A stretch of DNA of 51,783 bases from an uncultured Candidatus Melainabacteria bacterium (GTDB lineage Bacteria; Cyanobacteriota; Vampirovibrionia; Gastranaerophilales; Gastranaerophilaceae). Within the stretch, counting starts at the first letter, position 1, and every line of letters starts with the position of its first letter. Positions 16,955-26,554 of this stretch are shown one piece after another. The notes beneath the pieces were generated by a model. It did no database searches. It saw nothing but the letters and a program-made list of their open reading frames with translations, and was not told the origin of the DNA. The stretch is from NCBI GenBank assembly GCA_945910425.1, contig CAMDYM010000006.1, positions 1 to 51,783 of the forward strand. The letters run 5' to 3'. The position numbers were made by a program, and so were the translations under genes.

Positions 16955-18331
16955 TTATAAATTTTCACCTGCAACAACTACGGTAAAATCAGTTGAGGCA
17001 CACATAAATGTTGACGGATCATAAACAAATTGTCTTGATTTCACTTCAGGAACCTGTTTTTTTAATTCTGAATAATAATCTGTTGTAACATATTTTGAAT
17101 GAGCAATAAACTGAGAATGAGCAGAACGTAAAGTTCCTGAACATCTGACTTCAATTCCTGCTGATTCTAAAGCTTTTTTCAATTGAGCCGCTTCAGTTGC
17201 TCTGTCGGGTGAACTCATAATACTTGCACTATATGATTCCTTTTTCCCGTCAAGCTTATTTCTATATATTAATCTATCTACGACTTCTTGAGTTTTTTCA
17301 GGATCCAAAATCCAATAACTTATATAACCATGCTTATTTGGAGCACCCGGAAGCATTGCAATCTCAACATTTTCCATATTAAGACCTTTTGCAAACGATG
17401 CATACTGAGTCATTTCATATAAAGACATATCGGTTTTTACATACTTATGAGCAACAGAAATAACCTTTGGAAGTTTTGCGATTGTTTCAGGCTTTTTCAA
17501 ATCAGCCAACAAGCCTCTCAAGAACCATTGTTGACGCTGAGTTCTACCGATATCACCCAAAGCATCATGTCTAAATCTCAAATACTCAACCGCATCTTTT
17601 TCGGTTAAATGATGATTACCTTTTTGAAAGTTAATATGAAGATTACCGGCATTGTCGTTATATCTCATATTTTTCTCAACATAAATATCAATTCCGCCTA
17701 AAGCCCCGACAATAGCCCTGACAGCATCATCATGAAACATTACATATTTATCAACATGAACACCTAAAGTATCTTCCACTGTTTTAATTGTCATTTCAAC
17801 ACCGCCGATAGCATGAGCTGCGTTAATTTTCTGTACCCCCATACCTTTTGGCAAATATACTTTACTGTCACGAGGAATTGAAATAGCGTTAACCGTTTTT
17901 GTTTTCGGATCAATATTCATTAAAATCATGGTATCTGTACGGGTACCAACCCATAAATCAGAATCCGCACCATTTGAATCCACCCCCAAAAGTAAGATAT
18001 TTTGACGTCTTAACCCGAACGGAAGGTTAAATTCAGGTTTTTCTTTTGAATTATTACCTAAAGACAACTTAGATAAAAAAGACGATACAACAGAATTTTT
18101 ACCCAATGTTTCATCTATAAACTCTCTGTTATTTGCAAATAACAAAATTGCAAGAATTGCAGTCAAAAAAACTATCGTCATCAGCGTTAAAACTTTACGA
18201 AAAGAAGACTGCCCGCGTCCTCTGTCTTCGGCATATCTCTCAAACGGATTATCCGCTGAACCGTTTGAATATCTTTTTACCCTTCGACCTGTTTTTGTAT
18301 ATCCTCGTTTGCGTTCTTTCATTTTTACCAT
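16955..18331 (-). CDS. LytR-CpsA-Psr (LCP) family glycopolymer transferase with LytR C-terminal domain
   Basis: Predicted to transfer undecaprenyl-linked glycopolymers to peptidoglycan or to another carrier. 458 residues: a basic cytoplasmic tail (1-45), one membrane segment (about 46-66), the extracytoplasmic LCP domain (about 105-280) with RTDTMILMNI, ISIPRDSKV and RFRHDALGDIGRTQRQQ providing the acidic and arginine residues that bind polyprenyl pyrophosphate, and a LytR_C-like domain near 360-455. It heads the operon nitroreductase-DUF3137-lemA. Two starts are possible (18331 or three codons later); AAGG lies before both. In a Gram-negative-like lineage the acceptor polymer is uncertain. 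Confidence 0.9.
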   Translation of the reverse strand: MVKMKERKRGYTKTGRRVKRYSNGSADNPFERYAEDRGRGQSSFRKVLTLMTIVFLTAILAILLFANNREFIDETLGKNSVVSSFLSKLSLGNNSKEKPEFNLPFGLRRQNILLLGVDSNGADSDLWVGTRTDTMILMNIDPKTKTVNAISIPRDSKVYLPKGMGVQKINAAHAIGGVEMTIKTVEDTLGVHVDKYVMFHDDAVRAIVGALGGIDIYVEKNMRYNDNAGNLHINFQKGNHHLTEKDAVEYLRFRHDALGDIGRTQRQQWFLRGLLADLKKPETIAKLPKVISVAHKYVKTDMSLYEMTQYASFAKGLNMENVEIAMLPGAPNKHGYISYWILDPEKTQEVVDRLIYRNKLDGKKESYSASIMSSPDRATEAAQLKKALESAGIEVRCSGTLRSAHSQFIAHSKYVTTDYYSELKKQVPEVKSRQFVYDPSTFMCASTDFTVVVAGENL

Positions 18332-18744
18332 TTCTTTTATTTACCTTACTCAATGAATAAATATATTTTATAATAAAATACTCAGGAATATATACTATAA
18401 AATATGTATTTACTTGAGGTAATATTTTAAAAGTTTATCAAATCACATTACGATTATGACCTAAAAACAGCCTTAATATCTAAAACTTAACAAAATTTTA
18501 CAAAAAATTTTTATTAAATTTTTAACAAAAAAATGCATTTTTTGATAAAAATTTAGTGTTTTTTGTACATTTTTAAATAAAAATTAAGTTAAAGAACCCT
18601 ATTTTTATAAAATTATGCAAAAATTCATCTTTACATTAATTTTACATTTGAGCATTTGCGCGCAATTTTTTTTCTTGAGGACTTTTCAATAAAGTGTGCT
18701 TTGGTTATAATAAGAACATTCGGCATATATAGTTATAAAAAATT
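18332..18744. other. Very AT-rich intergenic region (413 bases)
   Basis: No coding potential seen. It separates divergent transcription units, the LCP operon (-) and the paralogue pair (+). A perfect 16-base palindrome AAAAAATGCATTTTTT lies at 18528-18543, within runs of A and T likely to be bent DNA. The plus-strand promoter probably lies near 18675-18711. Confidence 0.6.
18675..18711 (+). promoter_or_regulatory. Possible promoter for the 18745-22154 gene pair
   Basis: TATAAT at 18706-18711 lies about 34 bases before the first ATG. TTGAGG at 18675 is too far for a standard -35 (25 bases); TTTCAA at 18684 has better spacing (16) but a weak match. Low certainty. Confidence 0.3.
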
Positions 18745-20454
18745 ATGATAAATAAAGTTGAATTAGGTAGTGTAAATAGTAAGAATAAACCCCAAATGCA
18801 ATATAATATTGCACAAAATAAGGGTCAAATGTCTTTTACAGGTTTTGGAAATGTTGTCGTTCAAAAAGCGGTAAAAGGAATCCAGAAGTGTGAAGAATCT
18901 CCAATGCTTAATGTTACCGTACTTGATTTGTCAACAGCGATTATTCCGAGAACAATTTTTGAAACGGTTATCGGCTCAAAGAAAAAAGAGAACTCTAATA
19001 AAGAACAGGAAGAAAAACCTAAAAGAAAATTTAACTTTGTCGGAGGTTTTGAAGCCCTAAGACGTGAAGGTTCAGGACTTTTAATTAACTGTATTATTCC
19101 AAGCTATGTTGTATATGGTGTTGCAAAATTACTTCAACGCCCTGTAATGGGTATGTTTAAGAAATCAAGCCTTGCAAGAAGCTGGGCTAACAGCGATACA
19201 ATAAATCAGGTACAAGCTCACTTTAACCAAGCAACAGGTGCAACAAAAGAAGAACGTGTATTTAATACTCTAAAAACAATGTTTGATAATATTGAAGGTG
19301 TTGACGGAGATGTTTCAAACGGCGGATTAAAGAAATTCAGCGACATTTTTGCAAACAAAAAAGAATACAAAAACGCAATCAAAAAAATGACTCAACAAAT
19401 CTTAAGCGACAATCCTAAAAAAGGCTACGCAACAGATATGTACAGGTATTTGGTTGAAACAAGCGGAATTTCTGAAAATATAAGATTTAAAGGCGATAAA
19501 AAATTCTTCTCAAGCAGTTTAAGCCATCTTTGTGAAAGCGCAGGAGATATTCTTCACGGCGCCGCACAAGAAGGTTTAATAAAAGACGGAACACAAAATC
19601 TGGACGAATTTGCAAAATACTTATCAAAAGCTAAAAAGCTTGTTAACTGGAAAAGTGTTTCAGGTCTGGGTTTAATCATCCCGCTTGCAATAGCAGCACA
19701 GCCTATCAACAGATGGATTACCCATAAAGTTGCAGGTAAAAAAGGCGCACCGATTTACAATGATGACAAAGAAAGAACTTTAACACCTGAAGAAAAACAT
19801 AAGCTTACCGCAAAAAAATTCGTTGCCGTACCTTTAATGTGGGCAACAGCAGGCTTGTCAATGCTTATGGAAAGACCAAGCCTTAAGATGTTCCAATTTA
19901 AGAACATCTTCCCGACAATGGATCAGGCAAGATTAATTTCAGCTGCAACCTTCTCCAGCAGACTTGCAGCCTCAGAAGACTCTAACGAATTAACAGAAAG
20001 CACAATAAGAGATATCGCAACATTCTCAAGCTTCTATTTCTTAGGTGATTATGCTGCTAAAGGTATCGCAACTTACCTTGAAAAAACAAACAAAGACGGT
20101 ATTAAGTTCATTAACGAACTGACTCCGAAAAAAGCCGGTGCAAATGTTCTTCAAAAATTCTGGCACTGGGCTAAACATACTAAAATGAAATCAACAGATG
20201 AATTAAGTGCTATTGCAAACGAAGCAACAAGAATAAAAGCAAGAAACTTAAGAGCAATTTGCCAGTTAGGAAGTATGGCATTCTCACTATTGTCACTTGG
20301 GGTATTTATTCCGATTTACACAAGAACCCAATCAAATAAAAAAGAACAAAAACTTCAAGAAAAACTTGCCACACAACCACAAACCTTTGGCGGCTCGTTT
20401 ACCCAAAAGATGATAAAAGAAAACTCACAAGCATTTAAACAATTTTTCAACTAA
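18745..20454 (+). CDS. Unknown protein with FTG tag and IPRT motif (paralogue A)
   Basis: A 569-residue protein of a family I cannot name. Polar residues 1-28 are followed by MSFTGF (29-34), then VLDLSTAIIPRTIF (about 59-72) and GGFEALRREGSGL. Several moderately hydrophobic segments (for example INCIIPSYVVYGVAKLL, GLIIPLAIAAQP, FVAVPLMWATAGLSML, SMAFSLLSLGVFIPIY) suggest membrane association. It is clearly homologous to the next gene: both have DL...IPRT, GFE..RREG.G, AQP.N..IT.K and SR..S..(D/N)NEL.EST I.D. The C-terminus has FGGSFTQKMI, a second tag-like element. There is no strong Shine-Dalgarno at the ATG. It is the first of a two-gene unit (26-base gap). Confidence 0.75.
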   Translation: MINKVELGSVNSKNKPQMQYNIAQNKGQMSFTGFGNVVVQKAVKGIQKCEESPMLNVTVLDLSTAIIPRTIFETVIGSKKKENSNKEQEEKPKRKFNFVGGFEALRREGSGLLINCIIPSYVVYGVAKLLQRPVMGMFKKSSLARSWANSDTINQVQAHFNQATGATKEERVFNTLKTMFDNIEGVDGDVSNGGLKKFSDIFANKKEYKNAIKKMTQQILSDNPKKGYATDMYRYLVETSGISENIRFKGDKKFFSSSLSHLCESAGDILHGAAQEGLIKDGTQNLDEFAKYLSKAKKLVNWKSVSGLGLIIPLAIAAQPINRWITHKVAGKKGAPIYNDDKERTLTPEEKHKLTAKKFVAVPLMWATAGLSMLMERPSLKMFQFKNIFPTMDQARLISAATFSSRLAASEDSNELTESTIRDIATFSSFYFLGDYAAKGIATYLEKTNKDGIKFINELTPKKAGANVLQKFWHWAKHTKMKSTDELSAIANEATRIKARNLRAICQLGSMAFSLLSLGVFIPIYTRTQSNKKEQKLQEKLATQPQTFGGSFTQKMIKENSQAFKQFFN

Positions 20455-20480
20455 AACAGAAATATAAAGGCAGAATATAA

Positions 20481-22154
20481 ATGAAAATAGAAAACGACAT
20501 TAAACCTCAATTTAACATAAAGCAAATCCAACGTAAGAACAATCAAAACGGATTAACAGTAACTCCTGCGAAAACTCAAAGTTTCACAGGGTTCAGTCCC
20601 GTTCCGCTTCTTAACTTTTTGGATACAAACCAAGCATGGGGTGCGTGTGCGGTAGATTTAGGTTTTATGGTCATTCCAAGAACGGCTACAGACTTCGGAA
20701 GAGGAGCTGATGCAGGTTTTGAAACAATGCGCAGAGAAGGTTTAGGTACAACAAACCATTCTTGCGTAGGCTTATACGGAACAGCCGCAGGTATGGCTCT
20801 TGCCGCTGCACTTAATCACACTTACGGATTAGGTAAAGGCAGTATAAAAGCTCATTCTATTTTTGCAGATACCGAAACTCTTGATATGCAGGGAAAAATC
20901 TTTACAGAAGCAATCAAGAAACCTAATCCGCTTGAAGAACATTTAACACAAGTTCTTTCAAGATATCAGGTGCAAACTGCTGACGGAAGCTGGAAAGGTT
21001 TTGGAGCTGACGAAATCAAAAAAGCAGCACAAATTCTTGAAAATGAAATCAGAACCGGCGGAAAGAAAATCAGCAAAGAAGCAGATTATAATGTAAGGAG
21101 TATTTTAAGATCATCAGTTGAAGGTATTGGAAATAACTTTAGAATAATATCTGAAGATGGTGCTAAAGAACATACTTCACGTTATTCTATTGACTATATC
21201 GTTGAAAATGCTTACAAACTGACAAAAATATTCATTAAAGATAAAGTTAAAGAAACATTTGAAAATACAGCCGATTATGCTCAAAACGCATTCTTAAAAT
21301 CTATCAAAACAATGAACAAAAACCGTTCACTTGTCGGTATAGGTATCGCATCAGCAGTTGGTGTTTCAGCTCAACCACTTAATATGTACATTACCAAAAA
21401 GAAAACAGGTAACACTGGTTTTGTAGGCGGCGGTGAAGAAGATAAATCTGCAAAATTCAAAGCAAAAAAAGCGGTTTTTGCTACATTATTTGGTGCCGGT
21501 GTTCTTTCAACCATTGAAAATCCGCTCAAACTTATCAAAAATCCTAAATTATTAGGAGATGCACTTCTATTTAAAGGATTTTCACCGACAATTAAACAAT
21601 TTAAGTTTATCTACGGTATAACAATTATGTCCAGATTCTTATCATCAAGAAACGATAATGAACTGAAAGAATCTACAATAAAAGATACATTAGGATTTGC
21701 TAACTGGTTAATCTTAGGTAACTTTGTACAAAAACTTGTTGCTCAAGGTTTGGATAAGACCTTGGTTAAACGTGACGGTAGAGGCATAGTTAACTGGTTG
21801 AAAAACTCAACATTAAAAACCAGAGAAGAAGTACTTCACTCAGCTTTAGGTAAAAAGGCATTCAAAAACGGTAAAGCCTTAAGCTTAATGGAAATGATAA
21901 AAGAATTACCAAAAGGTCATGCAGCAAGAAAACAATTAGGATTCCTAACACTTGCACAACTTGCAGGATACGCATACTCAGGTATCGTTTTAGGAACAGG
22001 TATTCCAAAACTTAACATTTACCTGACAAAACGTCGTATGGCTAAACAAAACGCTCAACAGCAAGATAATGCAACTGCAAATGATAACAAACAGGCTGTA
22101 GCTTATGCAAAAAGCTTAAACAACTTTACAGGCTATAAAATGATTCACCAGTAA
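20481..22154 (+). CDS. Unknown protein with FTG tag and IPRT motif (paralogue B)
   Basis: 557 residues, tandem paralogue of the previous gene. An Asn/Gln/Lys-rich leader is followed by QSFTGF (33-38), VDLGFMVIPRTATDF, GFETMRREGLGT, ASAVGVSAQPLNMYITKK, SRNDNELKESTIKD and a hydrophobic segment GYAYSGIVLGTGIP. Near the C-terminus it has NNFTGYKMI, echoing the N-terminal tag. Gly/Ala-rich hydrophobic stretches (YGTAAGMALAAAL; VFATLFGAGVLS) suggest membrane insertion. AAAGGCAG lies before the ATG. The stop codon directly abuts the stop codon of the convergent atpG. No function is inferred from sequence. Confidence 0.75.
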   Translation: MKIENDIKPQFNIKQIQRKNNQNGLTVTPAKTQSFTGFSPVPLLNFLDTNQAWGACAVDLGFMVIPRTATDFGRGADAGFETMRREGLGTTNHSCVGLYGTAAGMALAAALNHTYGLGKGSIKAHSIFADTETLDMQGKIFTEAIKKPNPLEEHLTQVLSRYQVQTADGSWKGFGADEIKKAAQILENEIRTGGKKISKEADYNVRSILRSSVEGIGNNFRIISEDGAKEHTSRYSIDYIVENAYKLTKIFIKDKVKETFENTADYAQNAFLKSIKTMNKNRSLVGIGIASAVGVSAQPLNMYITKKKTGNTGFVGGGEEDKSAKFKAKKAVFATLFGAGVLSTIENPLKLIKNPKLLGDALLFKGFSPTIKQFKFIYGITIMSRFLSSRNDNELKESTIKDTLGFANWLILGNFVQKLVAQGLDKTLVKRDGRGIVNWLKNSTLKTREEVLHSALGKKAFKNGKALSLMEMIKELPKGHAARKQLGFLTLAQLAGYAYSGIVLGTGIPKLNIYLTKRRMAKQNAQQQDNATANDNKQAVAYAKSLNNFTGYKMIHQ

Positions 22155-23084
22155 TTAACTCAATGAATTAGCGCCTGAAACGACCTCAATAATTTCCTGC
22201 GTAATTGCGGTTTGTCGGGTTTTGTTATACTGAATTGACAAATCATGTATCATTTTTTCCGCATTTGTTGTCGCGGCAGACATCGCAGTCATTCGAGAAG
22301 CCAGCTCGCTTGCCTGAGCTTCTAACAGTGCTTGATAAAAAATATTTGTCATATACATCGGAACAATTTTTTGTACAATATGGTGCATATCCGGATAGAA
22401 TTCCATCAACGGCTCTAATATTTCATCGGCTATTCTGTCGTGGATGTCAACAACCCCGACAACAGGCAACACTTGCCAATCTTCAACAAAATATGTCATC
22501 ATATTTTTAAACCTTGTTGTAACGATTTCGACTTTATCAATTTTCTTATTAACATAGTATTCAGCCATATCCTCGGCAATTTCTCTAGCTTCCATCGGAG
22601 ATGGTGTATCAACGGCAGAATAATATTTTTTTACAATAGGACAACCAAGAATTTGGCATTTTTTCCTTAACGCCGAAATTCCTTTTTGACCTGCTAAAAA
22701 CAGATAAGTTTCAATACCTTGCTCTTTATATTCTTTAATCCTTTTTAAAGTATCTCGAACAACGTTTGCATTATACGCTCCTGCAAGTCCTTTATTAGAA
22801 GTTATCACAAGAATACCGACATTTTTTATCTCTCGTTTATCTAAAAGTGCGGGATAATCATCAATTGCAGATTTTATCTTAAGTGTTTCTTTACTGTATT
22901 CAGTAACTGAATTTAAGAGTTTTTGAAACATTCCGACAAGTTCTCTTGTATACGGACGAGCAGATTTTACAGCATTTTCGGATTTTTTAACCTTCGCAGC
23001 TGCAACCATTTTCATTGCCCGTGTGATTTTTTTAGTACTTTCGACACTCTGTATTCTGTTTTTTATATCTCTTAAATTTGCCAT
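22155..23084 (-). CDS. atpG: ATP synthase gamma subunit
   Basis: Central stalk subunit of F1, 309 residues from the chosen start. The N-terminal ANLRDIKNRIQSVESTKKITRAMKMVAAAKV and the C-terminal helix MTAMSAATTNAEKMIHDLSIQYNKTRQTAITQEIIEVVSGA are diagnostic. The frame runs eight codons further upstream into a repeat, but AAAGG precedes ATG 23084 and the family starts with this MANLRDIK-type sequence. It is the last gene of the atp operon here; beta and epsilon genes are absent, as in cyanobacterial atp1 operons. No terminator separates it from the convergent gene. Confidence 0.97.
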   Translation of the reverse strand: MANLRDIKNRIQSVESTKKITRAMKMVAAAKVKKSENAVKSARPYTRELVGMFQKLLNSVTEYSKETLKIKSAIDDYPALLDKREIKNVGILVITSNKGLAGAYNANVVRDTLKRIKEYKEQGIETYLFLAGQKGISALRKKCQILGCPIVKKYYSAVDTPSPMEAREIAEDMAEYYVNKKIDKVEIVTTRFKNMMTYFVEDWQVLPVVGVVDIHDRIADEILEPLMEFYPDMHHIVQKIVPMYMTNIFYQALLEAQASELASRMTAMSAATTNAEKMIHDLSIQYNKTRQTAITQEIIEVVSGANSLS

Positions 23085-23104
23085 TGATTTTACCTTTGAA
23101 ACAT

Positions 23105-23151
23105 ACAAAACTTTTAAGATTCTGAATCCAGTTCAGAATGACAAAACTTTT
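23105..23151. repeat. Dispersed palindromic repeat, copy 2, flanked by 11-base direct repeats
   Basis: The palindromic core AGATTCTGAATCCAGTTCAG... (to 23140) lies between two copies of ACAAAACTTTT (23105-23115 and 23141-23151), in the atpA-atpG gap. The core matches copies at 954 and 39297. The flanking direct repeat looks like a target-site duplication or a recombination scar. Confidence 0.7.
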
Positions 23152-23155
23152 GTAT

Positions 23156-24667
23156 TTAGAATGTACTTTTAAAACTTGCAAGTCCGTCTGCTAAAACTTT
23201 CCTATCATCATCTGATAAAGCAGAACCCTCATTCAAGTGTTTAGCTAAATCAGAGAAGTTTGCATTAAAGTATACAAACCATTCTTTCTTAAACCTTGCA
23301 ATATTTGAATTATCAATATCATCTAATACACCTTCATTTGCAGCAAACAAGATTGAAACTTGTTCTGCCACACTCAATGGATTATATTGAGGTTGTTTAA
23401 GAACTTCAGTAAGTTTTTGACCTCTTAACAGTTGTTTTTTTGTTGAAGCATCCAAATCTGAAGCAAATTGAGCAAAAGCTTCAAGTTCACGATATTGAGC
23501 AAGGTCAAGACGAAGTTTACCTGCAACCTGTTTAATAGCTTTTGTTTGCGCAGCACCGCCAACACGGGAAACTGAAATCCCCGCATTAATTGCAGGTCTT
23601 ACACCTGCATTAAACGCATTTGATTCTAAGAAAATCTGTCCGTCGGTAATTGAAATAACATTTGTCGGAATGTACGCTGAAACATCACCTGCTTGGGTTT
23701 CAATAATCGGTAATGCTGTAATACTGCCACCGCCCAATTCATCATTTAACTTAACCGCGCGTTCTAATAATCTTGAATGTAAATAGAATACATCTCCCGG
23801 GTAAGCTTCACGTCCAGGCGGTCTTTTAAGAAGCAAACTCATAGCTCGATATGCTTGAGCGTGTTTTGATAAGTCATCATAAACAATTAAAACCGATTTA
23901 CCCTGTTCCATAAATTCTTCACCGATTGCAACCCCAGCAAACGGAGCAATATACTGTAAAGGAGCTGACTCATTAGCAGTTGAAGATACAATTATTGAAT
24001 AAGCCATAGCGCCGTGATCTTCCAAAGTTTTTGCAAGATGCGCTACAGTAGATGCTTTTTGACCGATTGCAACATAGATACAAATAACATCTTTACCTTT
24101 TTGGTTGATAATCGTATCAATCGCAATAGCAGTTTTACCTGTCTGCCTGTCGCCAATAATAAGTTCTCTCTGCCCTCTGCCGATTGGAGTTAGGGCATCA
24201 ATCGCGGTTAAACCTGTTTGAAGAGGTTCATGAACTGATTTTCTTGTAACAATCCCGGGAGCTACTCTTTCAATCGGCCTTATTTTAGAATAAGGAATTT
24301 CTCCTTTACCGTCTAACGGCTTACCCGTTGGGTCTACAATTCTTCCTATAAGCCCATCACCAACAGGAACTGATGCGATTTTACCTGTTGTTTTAACAAT
24401 TGTACCTTCTTTTATTTGCATACATTCGCCAAGTACAACGACGCCGACATTATCTTCTTCAAGGTTCATCGCAATACCAAGGGTTCCCAAACCGTCTTCA
24501 AATTGGACAAGCTCATTTGCCATAACATTACGCAATCCGTAAACCCTTGTTATACCGTCACCTACTTCAAGTACGGTACCTGTATTTGAAACTTCTGTTT
24601 GAAGTTCGTAGTTATCTATTTTATTTTTTATTATTGAGCTGATTTCATCTGGTTTTATCAATACCAT
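23156..24667 (-). CDS. atpA: ATP synthase alpha subunit
   Basis: Regulatory nucleotide-binding subunit of F1, 503 residues, the normal length. The Walker A motif GDRQTGKT is at 172-179, and the [29 protein letters not shown] signature and the C-terminal DELSEED-like region helix are present. GGGGA ten bases before the ATG supports the start. It lies between atpH (18-base gap) and atpG (71-base gap, which carries the repeat). Confidence 0.99.
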   Translation of the reverse strand: MVLIKPDEISSIIKNKIDNYELQTEVSNTGTVLEVGDGITRVYGLRNVMANELVQFEDGLGTLGIAMNLEEDNVGVVVLGECMQIKEGTIVKTTGKIASVPVGDGLIGRIVDPTGKPLDGKGEIPYSKIRPIERVAPGIVTRKSVHEPLQTGLTAIDALTPIGRGQRELIIGDRQTGKTAIAIDTIINQKGKDVICIYVAIGQKASTVAHLAKTLEDHGAMAYSIIVSSTANESAPLQYIAPFAGVAIGEEFMEQGKSVLIVYDDLSKHAQAYRAMSLLLKRPPGREAYPGDVFYLHSRLLERAVKLNDELGGGSITALPIIETQAGDVSAYIPTNVISITDGQIFLESNAFNAGVRPAINAGISVSRVGGAAQTKAIKQVAGKLRLDLAQYRELEAFAQFASDLDASTKKQLLRGQKLTEVLKQPQYNPLSVAEQVSILFAANEGVLDDIDNSNIARFKKEWFVYFNANFSDLAKHLNEGSALSDDDRKVLADGLASFKSTF

Positions 24668-24685
24668 AATGTAAATTCCCCTTCT

Positions 24686-25237
24686 TTATCTTGTAATATT
24701 TTTTTCTAAATCTTTTAATTTTGCTTTTATACTTGTATCAATAACCGTATCATCAAATTTAAATGCAAGTCCTGCAATCAAAGATTCATCTATCTTCCAA
24801 ACAGGAACGACTTCACACCCAAGCTTATGTTCCAATTTGAATAATACATTTGACTTATTTTCAAAATTTAACTTAATAGGAGAAAAGACTTCAACAACTT
24901 TTAAGTTAGCTTTTTGTGCAAATTTTTCATCATATGCTCTATATATTGATGCTAAATCTCCAAATCGTCCTTTTTCTAGTAAAATTATCAAAAAGTTTAA
25001 CAATTTTTCATCAATTTTCCCGCCAAAAACGACTTTAAATATTTCTATTTTCTTAAACAGCGAAATTGATGAGTTTGCGGCAACAATTCGCAAATCTTCG
25101 GATGAATCCAAAACTTCAAGAACTTGAGCAAGTTGATTTTTAAAAAGTTCAAACGAACCGTTTTCGGCTGCCGTTTGAAAAAGAGCATCCGCATAAATTT
25201 TTGAAATTGTTGATATTTTTGTTGAGTCTTTAATCAT
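24686..25237 (-). CDS. atpH: ATP synthase delta subunit
   Basis: Peripheral stalk subunit linking F1 to b/b', 183 residues, OSCP/delta family. Recognised from ISKIYADALFQTA at the N-terminus, the LNFLIILLEKGRFGDLASIYRAY core and the C-terminal DESLIAGLAFKFDDTVIDTSIKAKLKDLEKNI. Its start codon overlaps the atpF stop by one base; AAGGTG precedes it. Confidence 0.95.
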   Translation of the reverse strand: MIKDSTKISTISKIYADALFQTAAENGSFELFKNQLAQVLEVLDSSEDLRIVAANSSISLFKKIEIFKVVFGGKIDEKLLNFLIILLEKGRFGDLASIYRAYDEKFAQKANLKVVEVFSPIKLNFENKSNVLFKLEHKLGCEVVPVWKIDESLIAGLAFKFDDTVIDTSIKAKLKDLEKNITR

Positions 25238-25746
25238 TATAAATTCACCTTATCAAGTTCATCCAAACTATCCATAATAAATTTATTATGAAGGTCAGGA
25301 TTTTCTTTCAATAATTTTTGTATTTGAATCCCTGATAATTCAATAGAAGCAGCTATGGTTTTATCAGTCATGACATTAGAGATTTTCTTTTCTTCAACCT
25401 CTATGGTTCTATTAATATTTTTTTCTAAACCTAAAATGGATTTTTGAGCATTATCTTCAATTTCTGATTTAAAGATTTCACCTTTTTCTTGCGCTGACTT
25501 TTTAAGCTTGGTAATATCTTCAGGAAGTTTGTCAATTAAACTTTTCGCTTTATCTAAATTCTTTTTGGCGTTATTTTTTTCACTATCGGATTTTTTTATT
25601 CCGTTTTCTACTGCCAATACTGACTCGTCAAAAGATTTATTTAAATTAAGCTTTTTAACACACCAGGCAAGAACTATCAACATTAAAATAAAATTGATAA
25701 CATTTGACTGTAGTATATATTTTAAAATAGAAATAAATTCTTGCAT
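25237..25746 (-). CDS. atpF: ATP synthase subunit b
   Basis: Peripheral stalk b subunit, 169 residues: one N-terminal membrane helix (about 14-33) followed by a long Lys/Glu-rich amphipathic helix. It ends in a delta-binding C-terminus. Sequence is divergent, as is usual for b. Gene order (after a second b-like gene, before atpH) makes the call. GGATT lies six bases before the ATG. Confidence 0.88.
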   Translation of the reverse strand: MQEFISILKYILQSNVINFILMLIVLAWCVKKLNLNKSFDESVLAVENGIKKSDSEKNNAKKNLDKAKSLIDKLPEDITKLKKSAQEKGEIFKSEIEDNAQKSILGLEKNINRTIEVEEKKISNVMTDKTIAASIELSGIQIQKLLKENPDLHNKFIMDSLDELDKVNL

Positions 25747-25748
25747 AA

Positions 25749-26222
25749 CTAATCCATTACTTTGTTTATTGTTTCACTGTCAAAATCATTTAGACTGACG
25801 TCTTGTCCAAGAAGTTTTGAAGTAATTTTTGAAGCTAAATCTCTGACTACAGTATCTTTTACCGTAGCTTTAAGATTATCGCCTTCATTCATCAGAGCTT
25901 CTTTTTTTTCTCTGATTATATTTTTAGTATTTTCTCTTGCCACACTAATTTTATCATTAGCTTTGTTATGAGCTTCAGATACAATTTGTCTGATATCATG
26001 CCTGCATTCTTTTTGAGTTTGTTCAAGTTTTGCACTGCGGGTATCGGTAAACTCTTTAGCCGACGCATCAAATCGTTTTGCATCCTCGTAATTTGAATTT
26101 ACATAATCCTCGCGCTGTCTGATAATTCTTAAAATAGGATTGTAAAATATTGCATTCATAATAAAAATGAATACAACAAAACTGAACATTGCAATTAAAA
26201 ATGTGGCATTAAATTCTAACAT
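25749..26222 (-). CDS. atpF': ATP synthase subunit b' (second b-type subunit)
   Basis: A 157-residue b-type stalk protein: an N-terminal membrane helix (about 6-28, FLIAMFSFVVFIFIMNAIF) followed by YNPILRIIRQRED, a good match to b/b' proteins, then a long charged helix. Duplicated b and b' genes side by side between atpE and atpF are typical of cyanobacteria and other photosynthetic lineages; here they support a cyanobacterial affiliation. AAGGA precedes the ATG. Confidence 0.9.
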   Translation of the reverse strand: MLEFNATFLIAMFSFVVFIFIMNAIFYNPILRIIRQREDYVNSNYEDAKRFDASAKEFTDTRSAKLEQTQKECRHDIRQIVSEAHNKANDKISVARENTKNIIREKKEALMNEGDNLKATVKDTVVRDLASKITSKLLGQDVSLNDFDSETINKVMD

Positions 26223-26231
26223 TTTATATCC

Positions 26232-26477
26232 TTATTTAACAAAGATTAATAACAACGCGATAAGTAAAGCATAAATTGCAGTAGCTTCTGCAAGACCTGC
26301 ACCTAAAATAAAGTTTTTGAAAGCTTCATCTTTAATTTCAGGCTGACGAGCGATAGCATCCAAAACTCCTTTTGTTGCAATACCTAAGCCTAAACCTCCG
26401 CCAATAGCACCAAAACCTATTGCAATACCTGCACCTAACTTTGCTAAATCTAATGTTGCTAATTGTTCAACTGTCAT
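26232..26477 (-). CDS. atpE: ATP synthase subunit c (proteolipid)
   Basis: An 81-residue membrane hairpin that forms the rotor ring. The glycine-rich first helix (GAGIAIGFGAIGGGLGLGIA), polar loop ARQPE (43-47) and second helix with the ion-carrying Glu E64 in GLAEATAIY are all present. Two residues that complete the Na+ site in Ilyobacter-type rings are different: Leu31 where Gln is expected and Ala65 where Ser is expected. This favours proton coupling (inference). AAGGAG precedes the ATG. Confidence 0.97.
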   Translation of the reverse strand: MTVEQLATLDLAKLGAGIAIGFGAIGGGLGLGIATKGVLDAIARQPEIKDEAFKNFILGAGLAEATAIYALLIALLLIFVK

Positions 26478-26554
26478 AATTTTTCTCCTTATATTTAATT
26501 AATGTATATTCGTCAAATTTACCGGGCAAGGTACGACTGACTATATTTACCCCT

